Below, in pieces: positions 47,868-60,000 of a stretch of DNA of 60,000 bases. The first letter of the stretch is position 1. Every line of letters begins with the position of its first letter. Made by a program: the position numbers and the translations under genes. The stretch is from Cristatella mucedo (taxonomy: Eukaryota; Bryozoa; Phylactolaemata; Cristatellidae): contig WPIO01000090.1 of the NCBI GenBank assembly GCA_009760855.2, positions 1,260,001 to 1,320,000 of the forward strand. The letters run 5' to 3'. The notes beneath the pieces are model-generated. The model saw only the letters and a program-made list of their open reading frames with translations, searched no databases and was not told the origin of the DNA.

Positions 47868-48035
47868 GGCATCGTTGACGTAGAGCTGGACACAGGTGCT
47901 CGCTGTTCACTAGCGAAATCGTGGGTTCGAACCCGGCAGTTGAGCAATCATTTATTGCCAAACACTAGCGGTGGTGATAGCCGATAAGGCTCTTCAGCCG
48001 CTATCCAAATTATACTGTTAAATCCGCTAAGATTG
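47868..48035 (+). mobile_element. SINE-1 copy
   Basis: GAAATCGTGGGTTCGAACCC (near-perfect B box), GGTGATAGCCGATAAGGCTC, then ACTGTTAAATCCGCTAAG. Confidence 0.75.
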
Positions 48036-48448
48036 TTAATGTGGATTGATGGCTGACGTCGCAGGTACGAATTTCCTTGTCAAGAAGCACTGAATGGCAC
48101 TATGTGGGAACTTGGACCACATGGGATCTTACTGGGAGCCAAGGCAGACCAGCGTGTAGAGCTTCACAGGTGGTAGTCTGGTAGATAAGACCAGTCTGCT
48201 GCACAATGTAAACTGTTAATGATGAGGCGGGCATGGCAGCGCCAACCTTTTCTAAATCGGCCTTAACTCGTGTTTCTGGCAGCAGGGTGTGTTCATGGTT
48301 CGCGTTTCACAAGAATTAGAAACCGAGCGAGTTACTCTGGGCTTTCACAATCTGAGTTGCTCTGTATGAGCATATTAACCAGAAATTGCAGTTACGTGAT
48401 GGAAGTTAGTTGAGCCGCACAAGTGGTCTCGTAGCTGAAAGTAGGCGG

Positions 48449-48624
48449 TGAGCCGTGATGGCATACTAGGTAAGGCGGTTGCTTTCACGACCTCGGTCTT
48501 GAGGTCGTGGGTTCGATTCCTGCGGTGGGCGATTCTTTATCGCCACTGCAAGCGGTAGTGATAGCCGTAAAGGCTCTTCTGTCGCTTTACAAAAAGAGGC
48601 TGTTTAATCAACTAGGATTTTTTT
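48449..48624 (+). mobile_element. SINE-1, best-preserved copy
   Basis: Head with A-box-like TGGCATACTAGG; B box GGTTCGATTCC at 48510-48520, inside an inverted ACGACCTCGGTC/GAGGTCGT stem. Body TTTATCGCCACTGCAAGCGG, AGCCGTAAAGGCTCTTCTGT, and 3' end AGAGGCTGTTTAATCAACTA with a T-run. Length 176 bases. A tRNA-derived head with a Pol III internal promoter is the expected structure of a SINE. Confidence 0.85.
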
Positions 48625-49700
48625 GTGGACCGAAGCTTATATTGGGTATGTCCAGCTGTATTTTAGTACACAGCTGCATTGCCAATAAATTTTGATTATC
48701 GTCTGCGTATCTGCCCGTATTTTCCAATGTTAACAAGAGCCGTTAGCCTTTTCGATGCGAAATCTTCCCCAGTTTTTGGCTTATTAGCAAGCTTATTAGT
48801 GCTTTCCGGTAGTTTAATCAAAACTGAATTCCTTTAGTCCATTTAAGACAGAACCCGGAAGCTAAACAGATTTTTTTAGCAAGCCACCGTGGTACGCTAT
48901 CTCTCATCTCGGGCAGAAATTTAATGCGATGACTAGCGGTGGAAGCGGTCCTTCTTAAGGAAGCTTTCAAACTTCAATAAGTACCTAAATTCTGAGCAAG
49001 CGATGACAGTTTCACTTGGGCATCGCCAATTAGAAGAGCAAAGTCTCCTAGTACAGTCATATGCTTGGGGTGGCCTATGATTATGAGTTCGGTCTTTGTC
49101 ACCGTCTAGCTCCTGGGTCTTAGTATTTAGGGGCTCGTGGGCGCGCGATGGCGGCGCGACGAAGCGCGAAGCCCCCAAAAGCGAGTTGTGGCGTTGTCGA
49201 AGACGGCTGTATTATATGATATAGCAGCCGTCGTGCGTACTGCTCCGGAGCACGGGGTGTTAAGAGAGAGAAGAGAGTGGATAGCGTGCGTACAGACCGA
49301 CGCGCAGGCAGAAAGTGAATTGTGCGGCATCGAACGCGTCACGTGCCGGCAAGGAGCGTTCCCGTTGGGCGAATGGAACTTCGGCTGGGGGCGGAACCAC
49401 GTGACGGGGATGACACGCCCACATTAGCCCGGGGAATAAGGTGTTCCCTCTTAACCGAGCTGCGTCGGTACCAACGCATGCGTTGAACGAACATCTTGTC
49501 GCTTCGCCGCGCGCCGTGCGTCGCTTCGACGCACCCTCTAGTCGCTTCGCCGTGTGTCGCTGGCCGGCTGAATTGCCGCCGCCGCCGCGGCGCTGTCGGC
49601 ATGCCGCTCATTTATTACAATGGCAAAATATTACAAACTTATTGCTATATAAATATAGTTCTTATATTCTTAAATATATATATATATATAAGTTCTTATA
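48625..49700. other. No recognised gene; turns GC-rich after ~49130
   Basis: Left part is plain unique DNA. Right part begins the CpG-rich area that also holds the inhibitor-like gene. A duplicated AT-rich piece (TTCTTATATTCTTAAATATA twice) is at 49659-49710. Confidence 0.4.
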
Positions 49701-50338
49701 TTCTTAAATATGTTCTTTATTACAATGGCCAAAATAAATAAATACATAAAAACGACGGCGACAGAGCCGCGCGAAGCTCGCGTGGAGGGCGCTGCGGCGC
49801 CGGGTGATGCGGCGGCGGCCGGTTTCTCCGTTGCGGACGGCACGTCGCTCGCTTCGGTGGCTTTGTTCCGCTCGGCCGCGGCGGCATCGAGCGGCGAAAC
49901 TGACCGCGCGCGCGCGGCGATAGCCGCCGCCGCTCGTCTTACTCTCTCCGCGACCAGCGGCCATGACAGGTCGGAAGTGAAGCGGCGATGCCGTCTCGAG
50001 CAGACGGGCGAAAGCGGCGGCGACACCTTTTCGTACAGTCGCAGTGAAAGCCGCACGTCGCTCCGGAACTCACCCAGCGACTTCGGAGGCCGGAAAGGAA
50101 GTCGGTGCCGTCTCGGAGCCGGCGTGCGGTGGCGGCGGCTGTGGTGGCGGCGGCTGCGGAGGCGGCGACGCCATTTGAAAAGCGCGACGATCGTAGGAAT
50201 AGCTGGCAGACGCTTCGGCCGCCGATGCGCCGACAGAACTTGGCGGCGGAGACGCGCGACGGTCTCGCCCAGCGGCCGGCCGTGGCCGCAGCCTCCAGGA
50301 GTTCCGAGCTCCCAACGTCCGGTGGCGCAGGCTTTATC

Positions 50339-50562
50339 CTACGAGCGCGGCGGCGGCGGCGGTGCGGCGCTCTCGCCACGACAGGCCAGCGCGCATCGAT
50401 CGCGCGATTTGAATCCGCCGCCGTCGCTGCCGCCACCTCCTTCCTTGCAGCCTCGGTATGACCAGCACTTCCGGCTGGCCGAGTCGTAGTAGTACCGACG
50501 GCCCACTTTCTTGCAGAAGGTAAAACTTTGCGACGGCTTGCCGGCGGCGCATGGATCGGCGC
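50339..50562 (-). CDS. Kunitz-like domain exon with stop
   Basis: Acceptor GATTTTCAG. The exon starts in phase 1 and its two leading bases complete a Gly with exon B. All six Kunitz cysteines, the aromatic YYYD before Cys3 and a Phe before Cys5 are present. The Gly-Gly-Ser-rich insert after Cys4 is unusual. The residue after Cys2 (P1 position) is Lys, compatible with trypsin-like targets if the fold holds; this is inference. Confidence 0.7.
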
Positions 50563-51150
50563 CTGAAAATCCGTCGTCGTCGCCAGGAAAAAAGTCACGC
50601 GCGCGAGGATAACGATAGCGGCGTGCGTCCCCTGGCGGCTGCGCGCGCCAGGTGCCCGCGGGCGAGCGGCGGCGGCCGCCGCCGCTGCTGCTGCTTCTGC
50701 TGCGACAGCCACCCACCGACGCAGACGCCTTCGTAGGCGCACTCGCCGTGCACCGGCGAGCACTTCCTCTTCGCGAGGCAGCGTCCTCCATGGAGGCACA
50801 TGATTTTCTGAAGAGGGCGGGCGGACGAGACGGTTTGTCGGGGGGGAGGGAAGGTGGCCGCGCACGCGCGCGCGCGCGCGCGCGTGCGCGCGCATCTCCG
50901 CCGCGTCGCGAGAAGCCAGCGGGCCGAGGGTCGGGGCCGAGGGTCAGGGCCGAGGGCGTTGGCGCGCGCGCGGCGTCGACGCGAAGCGCCCGCGCGCGCG
51001 AGCGCGGCCCACCTTGCACGGGTCGAAGCACCTGCACAGCGGCCAGCCCTCGACGTCGGACTCGTAGCCAAACTCGCAGGCGACGCGACAGGGTCGTCGG
51101 TGCTCGCTCAGCGACTGCTCGTCGTCGAGAGCGAGGGCAGCGGAGCCGCT
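50339..51150 (-). CDS. Secreted inhibitor-like gene, partial: antistasin-like + Cys-rich linker + Kunitz-like domain
   Basis: Three exons join in one frame. Exon A ends at 51013 (donor GTGGGC); its 5' edge is unsure and I set it near 51150. It reads CRVACEFGYESDVEGWPLC then RCFDPCK, an antistasin-like cysteine pattern with Trp where a Cys usually follows Gly. Exon B is 50717-50807: KIMCLHGGRCLAKRKC, SPVHGECAYEGVCV, ending with one base of a Gly codon. Exon C is 50339-50562: GADPCAAGKPSQSFTFC, then KKVGRRYYYDSASRKCW, RGC, a Gly-rich insert, FKSRDRCALAC, proline tail, stop. The six cysteines and RRYYYD indicate a Kunitz/BPTI-like fold. Spacing differs from BPTI: 11 residues between Cys1 and Cys2, 5 between Cys3 and Cys4, 17 before Cys5. 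Such proteins are normally secreted and disulfide-rich, but no signal peptide exon was found. The target protease cannot be told. Confidence 0.65.
50717..50807 (-). CDS. Cysteine-rich linker exon of the inhibitor-like gene
   Basis: The acceptor CTCTTCAG is preceded by a pyrimidine-rich stretch; the donor is GTGGGT. It carries five cysteines in 30 codons. Phase 0 in and phase 1 out agree with both neighbours, which supports a real exon. I do not recognise the domain. Confidence 0.6.
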
Positions 51151-51693
51151 TCCGGCGGAACCGGCTTGCGACGGGAGCAGCCAGGGTAGCGGCGCTGCCG
51201 CCGCCGCCTCCTCGCTGTCGCCGCGCGTTCGGTGCGGTTCTGGAGAGGAAGCGACGTGACGACTTAGCGGCCGTCGCCAGGGAACATATTGACGGCTGAC
51301 GTTTAAACAGCTGCAGGACTGTCTGTCTCTGTCTACATGCTGGCATGTGCACGCAACCAAACACCATACTGCGTGTATATACATGTATACGTTGAGTGTG
51401 AACGTACGTGCATATACGCACATGCAGTACGTACACACACACACACACGTGCGCGCGCGCACGCACATATACACATATGCATACATGTACATGTACATAT
51501 ACGTACACTCTGGCACAAACAATTTTCGCAGTACGGTCGCCGCTGATGTGGCTGTACATTCGTAATGAGAGGTTTTCCGCGATGCCAGCCATACTAAAGT
51601 TAAGCGAAGCATGAAAAAATATTTATCGAAAAACTCAAAACCAACACATACGTAAGATGTTGGTGTGTACTCGCTTAGTTTGACGTCGTCCTA

Positions 51694-51803
51694 ATAATAA
51701 TAATAATTATGCACTTGATAAAGCGCCTTCAGATAATCTCTTTCTGGGCGCTATACATTTGCTTCAAAGGGAAACGCGATTGAATGGTGAGTGATATCAT
51801 GCT
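51694..51803 (-). mobile_element. LINE-A 3' end, antisense, left half of an interrupted copy
   Basis: AATAATAATAATAATTATGC tail, then the complement of the GTATAGCGCCCAGAAAGAGA-type terminus, ending at ATCATGCTTGA, where R2 sequence begins. Confidence 0.85.
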
Positions 51804-52140
51804 TGAGTGACTGGCAGTGGCTGCTCAGCGAGGGGAGGTGTTGGCTGAATCCGCTTCATAGCCATTGTGCCGGACGGTTTCACCTTGACCTGCAGTGCAT
51901 CACTGACTGACTCAGGAGACCGGCTATTCTTGGAGCTGCAGATTACGGCAGATTGGCTGTACCTCAGCCGATAGTATTCATTCAGGATGACTATATATTG
52001 GACCCGTTTGTTACTTGCTCTTAGTCTGTATTTCCGTATTTGGATATGGTCCACGTTCTGTTTGTCGGCTGCGGTAATAACATACCGTAATTTTCTCGAC
52101 CATTGACTGGTGAATGGCTTCACGGCAGCACTGCGTCTCA
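51804..52140 (-). repeat. R2 repeat, copy 2, with open 110-codon frame, inserted in LINE-A
   Basis: On the minus strand an open frame runs across the whole insert, including SAAVKPFTSQWSRKLRYVI, TAADKQNVDHIQIRKYRLRA and SPESVSDALQVKVKPSG. The family is unknown to me. The LINE-A sequence continues on the other side (52141) after losing about 30 bases relative to the copy at ~36000-36050. Confidence 0.55.
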
Positions 52141-52460
52141 CTGCATGCACAGGGTCAGCATGCAAATGTGGTTAGTGGCAGCATGCAGTGTCAGCACACA
52201 TAAGCACATGAAGGACGAATCACAGGGACCCACTAAATTTTATTTAAATTTAATTTTACTATATTAAGAATTTTAGCAATGTTATGTTGCTGAAAGTAGG
52301 CAGACTTGACTGTGGAGCTTATGTGGTCGTCTAACGAGAGGGCACTTTGGAACATGACACCTAGATTTCGAGCTGATTCAACAGGAGATTTGCTGTTTAG
52401 ACTTTGTTATAAAAATGCTCCTGTAGTATTTAGAAACTCGCCGCTGAGGCGCATTCGTTG
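52141..52460 (-). mobile_element. LINE-A fragment, antisense, right half
   Basis: TGCACAGGGTCAGCATGCAA through GGGACCCACTAAAT. After a gap come TTTTAGCAATGTTATGTTGC and TGTGGTCGTCTAACGAGAGG, as in the copy at 1390-2230. The middle of the coding part is deleted. It runs into the CT tract. Confidence 0.75.
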
Positions 52461-52466
52461 CTATCC

Positions 52467-55787
<3,321 letters not shown>

Positions 55788-55789
55788 TG

Positions 55790-56395
55790 GTGCAGCGCGC
55801 CTAGCCAAACGTCCTTCTATTAGAACGTCAGGTCGGCGACAACAGCTCGTCTGCGTTGCGCGTGGGCGCCGCGAGAGCTCCGTCCGCCTCCGGTTGACGA
55901 GGCGACGGACGATGCAGCTCGAGACGCTGCCGAGTGCTTTCTCGCTTCGATTCGTCTCAAGCCGTTCGGCGCGCCCCGATGGGGCAACCAGTGCTTTCTT
56001 ACCGTTCTGATGAGGCAGCATGTGCTGCATGTGCGGCGGCGGCGAAGGCTGCGGCAGCGACGGCGGCGCGCTGTCTAGTCGCACCGTGACTCCGCGTCGC
56101 AGATCGAAGCGCACCGGTCGTGCTGGAGCGTGTGTCGAGGCCACGACATGAGTGACCTGAAAGTCAGCCCAGCGGCACAGGCGGTCAGAGCGTGCTCACT
56201 ACGACGTCGTGCGGTCAGAGGTCAGGCGGTGCAGGCGGTCAGAGCACACTCTGAGGTCATGCGATGCGCCGCCGAGGAAAACGTCCGACCGGAAACAAAA
56301 TCCCGCGAGCGAGATTAGCTTTCAACTTAGAGGTTCGCAAAGAAGCCGCATACTATGAAAGCCACCGCGGTGATTTCTTAGTTCAATAAGGAACA
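55790..56395. other. GC-rich segment, possible exon edge at 55998
   Basis: CpG-rich. On the minus strand CATCAGAACG is followed by GTAAGAAAG, a good donor. The frame before it is proline-rich (PQPSPPPHMQHMLPHQN). A tandem CGGTCAGAG-type repeat lies at 56187-56245. No gene is established. Confidence 0.3.
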
Positions 56396-56505
56396 GATAA
56401 TAATAATAATACATACAATATAGCGCCCTCAGAGAACACAATCTATTCCTGGGCACTTTACGTTTGCTGCAAAGGAAGCGCGATCGAATGGTAAGTGGTA
56501 AAGTG
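56396..56505 (-). mobile_element. LINE-A 3' end fragment, antisense
   Basis: GATAATAATAATAATACATA tail followed by the complement of GTAAAGTGCCCAGGAATAGA. Confidence 0.8.
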
Positions 56506-56694
56506 TTCGCCAGCTTACGCGCAGAAGAAGAAGTAGAAGGAGAAAGAGCTATTCGGGCAAGCTAGGCCGGTTCGCGCCGGCTCGCTGCGACCGAGCGGGT
56601 CGACTCGCACTAAACGCTTCTTGTACATAACGGCGATAACGCAGCTCGATTGCGGCCGCACATGTATGCCACGTAAATAAACATAATTCATTTG

Positions 56695-56832
56695 AATTGC
56701 GCTACGTGAGAACTTAATCGCTATCCGAGCGCTTTCATATTCGCCACATGGCTCGAGCCCGCGACCTCGACCAGCAAATGTAATGACCTTTACCTTTGTC
56801 GGTGAATACGAGTGCCTTAACCAGTGGGCTGA
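56695..56832 (-). mobile_element. SINE-2, antisense copy
   Basis: The minus strand has a GGTTCAGCCCACTGGTTAAG head (tRNA-like A-box region), GTCGCGGGCTCGAGCCATGT, then a decayed AAAGCGCTCGGATAGCGATT tail. Confidence 0.7.
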
Positions 56833-57147
56833 ACCAGGGGTTGGAGCGCTCGTGCATTGGCCCCGCCAATGCCGCATTCGAAAATGGAGGTGATAAGAGC
56901 CGCTCGAGGCATTTCTTCCGGATGGGTAATTTTTCACTCATCTTCAGCGAGCGTCGAGCAAGCCGTAAGTCAGTTTTGGTCGCAAAAGAAGACTTCGGTA
57001 CTATCTACGCCCCTCCCAGCACCGCCCTGCCCACCCCCCTCACGCCACCACCCAGCGGTTGCCGTCGGCGAACGGGTACGGTGGAGAGTTCCGCGGCGCC
57101 TCAGCGACCACCGATCGAGCGGAGACGTGCGAATACCTTCTATACAG

Positions 57148-57220
57148 CATCTGTAAAGAGCCTAGAAATAGATTCAGTTCTCTGAGGGAGCTATACAAAT
57201 GTATTATCATTATTATTACT
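57148..57220 (+). mobile_element. LINE-A 3' end fragment
   Basis: GTAAAGAGCCTAGAAATAGA, TTCAGTTCTCTGAGGGAGCT, ATACAAATGTATTATCATTA. Confidence 0.8.
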
Positions 57221-57432
57221 AACTACTTTTTCTCTCACTGTACTGTCTTTCAACCCTTGACGCTTGTTTGGCAGGGCCTGACCGCCGGCGCATCGCCCGT
57301 TCGGTTTTGTCGCGTGACGCCGCCGCTCACGTGATGCCGCTTTCGCTTCGCGTGTCTCCTCCGCTGTTCTTCGCGCGGCGCGGCGCGCGAGCGGGAGCCT
57401 TTCGCTAGACATAGTCATATATACAGACGTAG

Positions 57433-57765
57433 TCATCGGGCAGCGGCAGCCCGTGCAATCGCCTCGGCTTCCTTCCGCTTCGCTCGCTCAGCCTCGTTTC
57501 TAACTCGGTAGGCCGCTCCCGAAGTCGCTTCGCTTTCGTCCACTTTCAGCTTTTTGGATATCGACGTGGCATCCACCGCTACAGCACCAAGAAGTTGGCG
57601 CGTCTTAGTTAGCGGTGACTCACCGCCGCGCCTCAGGTGTCCGCACGGTGCCTCCCTGACACCGGTGCTCTGGCGCTGGGCTCTCAGCAGACGGCACCCA
57701 AGTGGATCCGTAGCGCGCCCGCGTGACTTAGGACAGCCGCACCAGCCGCTGAAGCGTCTTGGCGG
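57433..57765 (-). other. Open frame of 110 codons without ATG, charged C-terminus, unknown
   Basis: Open between stops on the minus strand. It contains LLGAVAVDATSISKKLKVDE and then RNEAERAKRKEAEAIARAAA before a TGA. The last part is charged and alanine-rich, as in a short helix or coiled coil. A possible acceptor (CTTCAG) lies near 57750, so it could be a terminal exon of a gene entering from the right. The area is GC-rich, which lengthens chance open frames. I do not recognise a family. Confidence 0.2.
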
Positions 57766-58189
57766 TCAAGGGAAGAAGCGTTCGCGTCAGGATGCGCGTC
57801 CGACGACCAAAAGGCGAACGGTAAGGCGCTACGTCGCGTCGGCGCTACGGTGTTGCCCGGGTGCCCCCAAGCACCAAAGCGTTCGCATCGACAAAGAGGC
57901 TCTGGCGGACGCGGTCACGCTCGGTGTCGTCTGCTTCACACGTCGCGACGGGTCGATTGCTCTTTCCCGCCTCAGCGTGACGAGCGTCGGCCGCGGCGCC
58001 ATTTGCTGGTAGCTATGCGTTTTGCGAATAGCTGCCCGGAGGTTCAGCCAATCGGAGCGATCGATCTTACAACGCTAGTAAACTAAATGCTCGTAAAAAG
58101 CGGCGAACTCACTCTGCACAGGGCAATTACTTTAAAGCGAAGCTTGCGTGCCTAGAAACAGATTTAGTTTCTCTTAAGGTGCTACGCAC

Positions 58190-58378
58190 GCGTCTTACTT
58201 CTATAAACACTTTTGTCATTCAAATCGACTGAGTCTGCTGAAGCAACTGAGAAACTGAATGCTCGCCTTGCCGATATTCGATTCTAGATGTCAGAAAATT
58301 TCTTGAAACTAAACGACGATACAACTGAGCTGCTGCTCGTAGGACATTCTAAGCGTGCGGCTGGATTAGAAGGCTTGA
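58190..58378 (+). mobile_element. LINE-B fragment, RT middle part
   Basis: EKLNARLADIRF and MSENFLKLNDDTTELLLVGH match the segment just after the YADD box in CR1/L2-like RTs. It is cut off by an inverted LINE-B 3' end at 58380. Confidence 0.75.
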
Positions 58379-58379
58379 A

Positions 58380-58680
58380 ATGTAATGTATCTTCGTCTGT
58401 AACTCCACAAAGTCATAAAGACCATGTGGGTGTTACGCAGGAGAGTTTTGTATAGCGCACTCACAGCCTAAGCGGCTTTCAGTACGCATTCAGTAGCCAA
58501 CAGTCTTCGTCTCACGCAACAAAGAGAAAGTGGAAAGCATAGCAGAGTCAGGAGAGCAGTTGAGGTAGTGAGTAGCATAGAAGTAGCAACTCAAGACCGC
58601 TGAAATGGTTGAGCCATAGTCGGCAGCAGGAGAGTAGTTGTCGTTGCGTAAGAGTTGTCGAGAATTGGTAAGAATTGTGG
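58380..58680 (-). mobile_element. LINE-B 3' end, inverted within another LINE-B
   Basis: Near-identical to 24475-24740 in the same orientation (CTCACGCAACAAAGAGAAAG shared). It encodes FLRNDNYSPAADYG-type sequence on the minus strand and begins with the complement of the family's 3' terminus. Confidence 0.8.
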
Positions 58681-58689
58681 CTTGCTCTT

Positions 58690-59560
58690 TTAGTAGGTGA
58701 TGCTGTTGTTCAACCACAACTACATGCTCAAAAATTTAGATGACGTTTTCTCGACAACCGCCTGGATTTTAAAGCTCCATTCAGATGACTGTTTCTACAG
58801 CTAGCCATTACGTCCGATTCATAATCTGAGATTAGGAGCTGTCTTCCACGGTGGCTTGCAAAAAATTTAACTAGCTCCTTAGTTCTATCTTGGCTTGATT
58901 TTTGTAATTAACTTTGGAATGGCTACCGAAAAAAAGCAACGAGGGGCCACTGCAGATGGCTATGAGTATGGCTGCAAGGCTACTTTGCAAATCCCTGAGG
59001 TTTGACCACGTGTCTCCGTTGCTAAAAGAGCTACGATGGCTGCCGGTTGATCAACGGATACAGAGCAAAGTTCTTACGCTGACCTACAAGGTCCGCCACG
59101 GCTTGGCTCATCCATACCTAGCTGAGCTGCTGCACCAGTTCCAGCCTTCTCGTTCCCTCAGGTCCTGTATGGACAATAAATTAGCTGTTGCATTCATCCG
59201 CTTAAAGACCGTTGGCGACAACTCGCTTCCACGATTCTTACGCAACGACAGCTACTCTCCTGCTGCCAACTAAGGCACATCCTTTCCAGCAGTCCCGAGC
59301 TGCTACTTCCATGCTATCCACTACCTCAACTGCTCTCCTGATTCTGCTATGCTTCCCACTTTCTCTTTGTTGCGTGAGACGAAGTCTGTTGGCAACCAAA
59401 TTCGTACTAAAAGCCTCTCAGGCTGTGAGTGCGCCGTACAAAACTCTCCTGCCTAACACCCATAGAGCCTTTGTGGCTTTGTGGAGTTACAGACGGAGAT
59501 ACATTATATACATTACATTGCATTCCCTCTGTACCCGCCAAGAATTTCTGCATCATTAGC
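58690..59560 (+). mobile_element. LINE-B C-terminal RT and 3' end
   Basis: The frame at 58914-59273 reads LQMAMSMAARLLCKSLRFDH, VSPLLKELRWLPVDQRIQSK, YLAELLHQ, RSCMDNKLAVAFIRLK. The 3' end GGAGTTACAGACGGAGATAC is at ~59484-59503. The sense continuation of 58190-58378. Confidence 0.85.
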
Positions 59561-60000
59561 GACCTTGACCCCGCCCGGTTTTGCGGGGCGCTTTTACGAC
59601 ACGCGAAACGCCGCCACGGACAATAGTCGTCGGACGGTGGGTGGCTCCGCCCCTTCCCCAGGGGTCCAGCAATCGCGAGCTGGCGAGGTCATGAGATCTC
59701 GCGACGAGCGGAACGAGCTCTTGCCGCGATCGGCGCGCCCTCTAGCGTCGATCAGTGAGCCGTGAAACGCGGCAACTCTCTGCGCCAGCTGCTACGCAGG
59801 ACAGTGGAGGCGAAAAACTGCTGCACTGGCCGCATTAGAGCCCGCAACCCGTAATTTTAGAAACCGGCCGCATTAGAGCCTGCCAGCCCGCCCGGCCGCC
59901 ACCGCGCCCGCCGCGTCCAGGGTCTGGCAATAACGGCAACGCGGCGGCGGAATGCGCCGTTGGCTACTTTCCAGGGCCGAACCGAGGCAGAAGCGCGGCG
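59561..60000. other. GC-rich end of window, no recognised feature
   Basis: CpG-rich. CGGCCGCATTAGAGCC occurs twice (59829 and 59865), a short direct repeat. No coding signal that I can support. Confidence 0.4.

Noticed and set aside
48449-48624. Functional tRNA gene
   Set aside because: Only the promoter-like head with the B box resembles a tRNA. No cloverleaf can be drawn and the unit is a repeated SINE.
50339-51592. A single 417-codon minus-strand protein ending in the Kunitz-like region
   Set aside because: The frame upstream of 50562 is Arg/Ala/Pro-rich filler. The conserved cysteine segments upstream lie in a different frame and join through clear donor and acceptor sites.

Overview
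This is a piece of animal-type nuclear DNA. It has widely spaced exons joined by spliceosomal introns (including one minor-class AT-AC intron), many broken CR1/L2-like LINE copies, tRNA-derived SINEs, a decayed pogo-like DNA transposon and very abundant microsatellites. The sequence does not fix the species. An invertebrate metazoan fits best, because the splicing factor is clearly metazoan in type and the second gene is a Kunitz/antistasin-style secreted inhibitor.

The one complete gene I can defend is on the minus strand, from the ATG at 43858 to the stop at 19599. It encodes the Crooked neck/CRNKL1 (Clf1/Syf3) splicing factor: 15 coding exons, 722 codons, about 15 HAT motifs, no frameshift and no in-frame stop. 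Twelve introns are GT-AG, intron 13 is GC-AG and intron 6 has the marks of a U12-type AT-AC intron. So a spliceosome component appears to need the minor spliceosome for its own message. The introns carry most of the mobile DNA of the middle of the window, including a ~600-base fold-back structure in intron 10.

Left of this gene (1-19.6 kb) I see no gene. It is a patchwork of LINE-A, LINE-B, SINE-1, SINE-2 and a repeat I call R1, plus pogo-like transposase debris near 14.8-15.5 kb, GC-rich islands (5.9-7.3 and 9.4-10.2 kb) and several hairpins. Right of it, 43.9-49 kb is again repeats and unrecognised sequence. At 50.3-51.2 kb (minus strand) lie the last three exons of a secreted cysteine-rich inhibitor gene: antistasin-like, cysteine-rich linker, then Kunitz-like with the stop. 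Its 5' end is not resolved. A 3.3-kb CT-only tract fills 52.47-55.79 kb and produces meaningless reading frames over 1,000 codons long. The right end (55.8-60 kb) is GC-rich DNA with one unexplained charged open frame and a rearranged LINE-B.

The two genes show no functional link. The most interesting points are the mixed intron classes in CRNKL1, the SINE family whose 3' tail matches the resident LINE, the Kunitz-like domain with unusual cysteine spacing, and the fold-back and polypyrimidine DNA.
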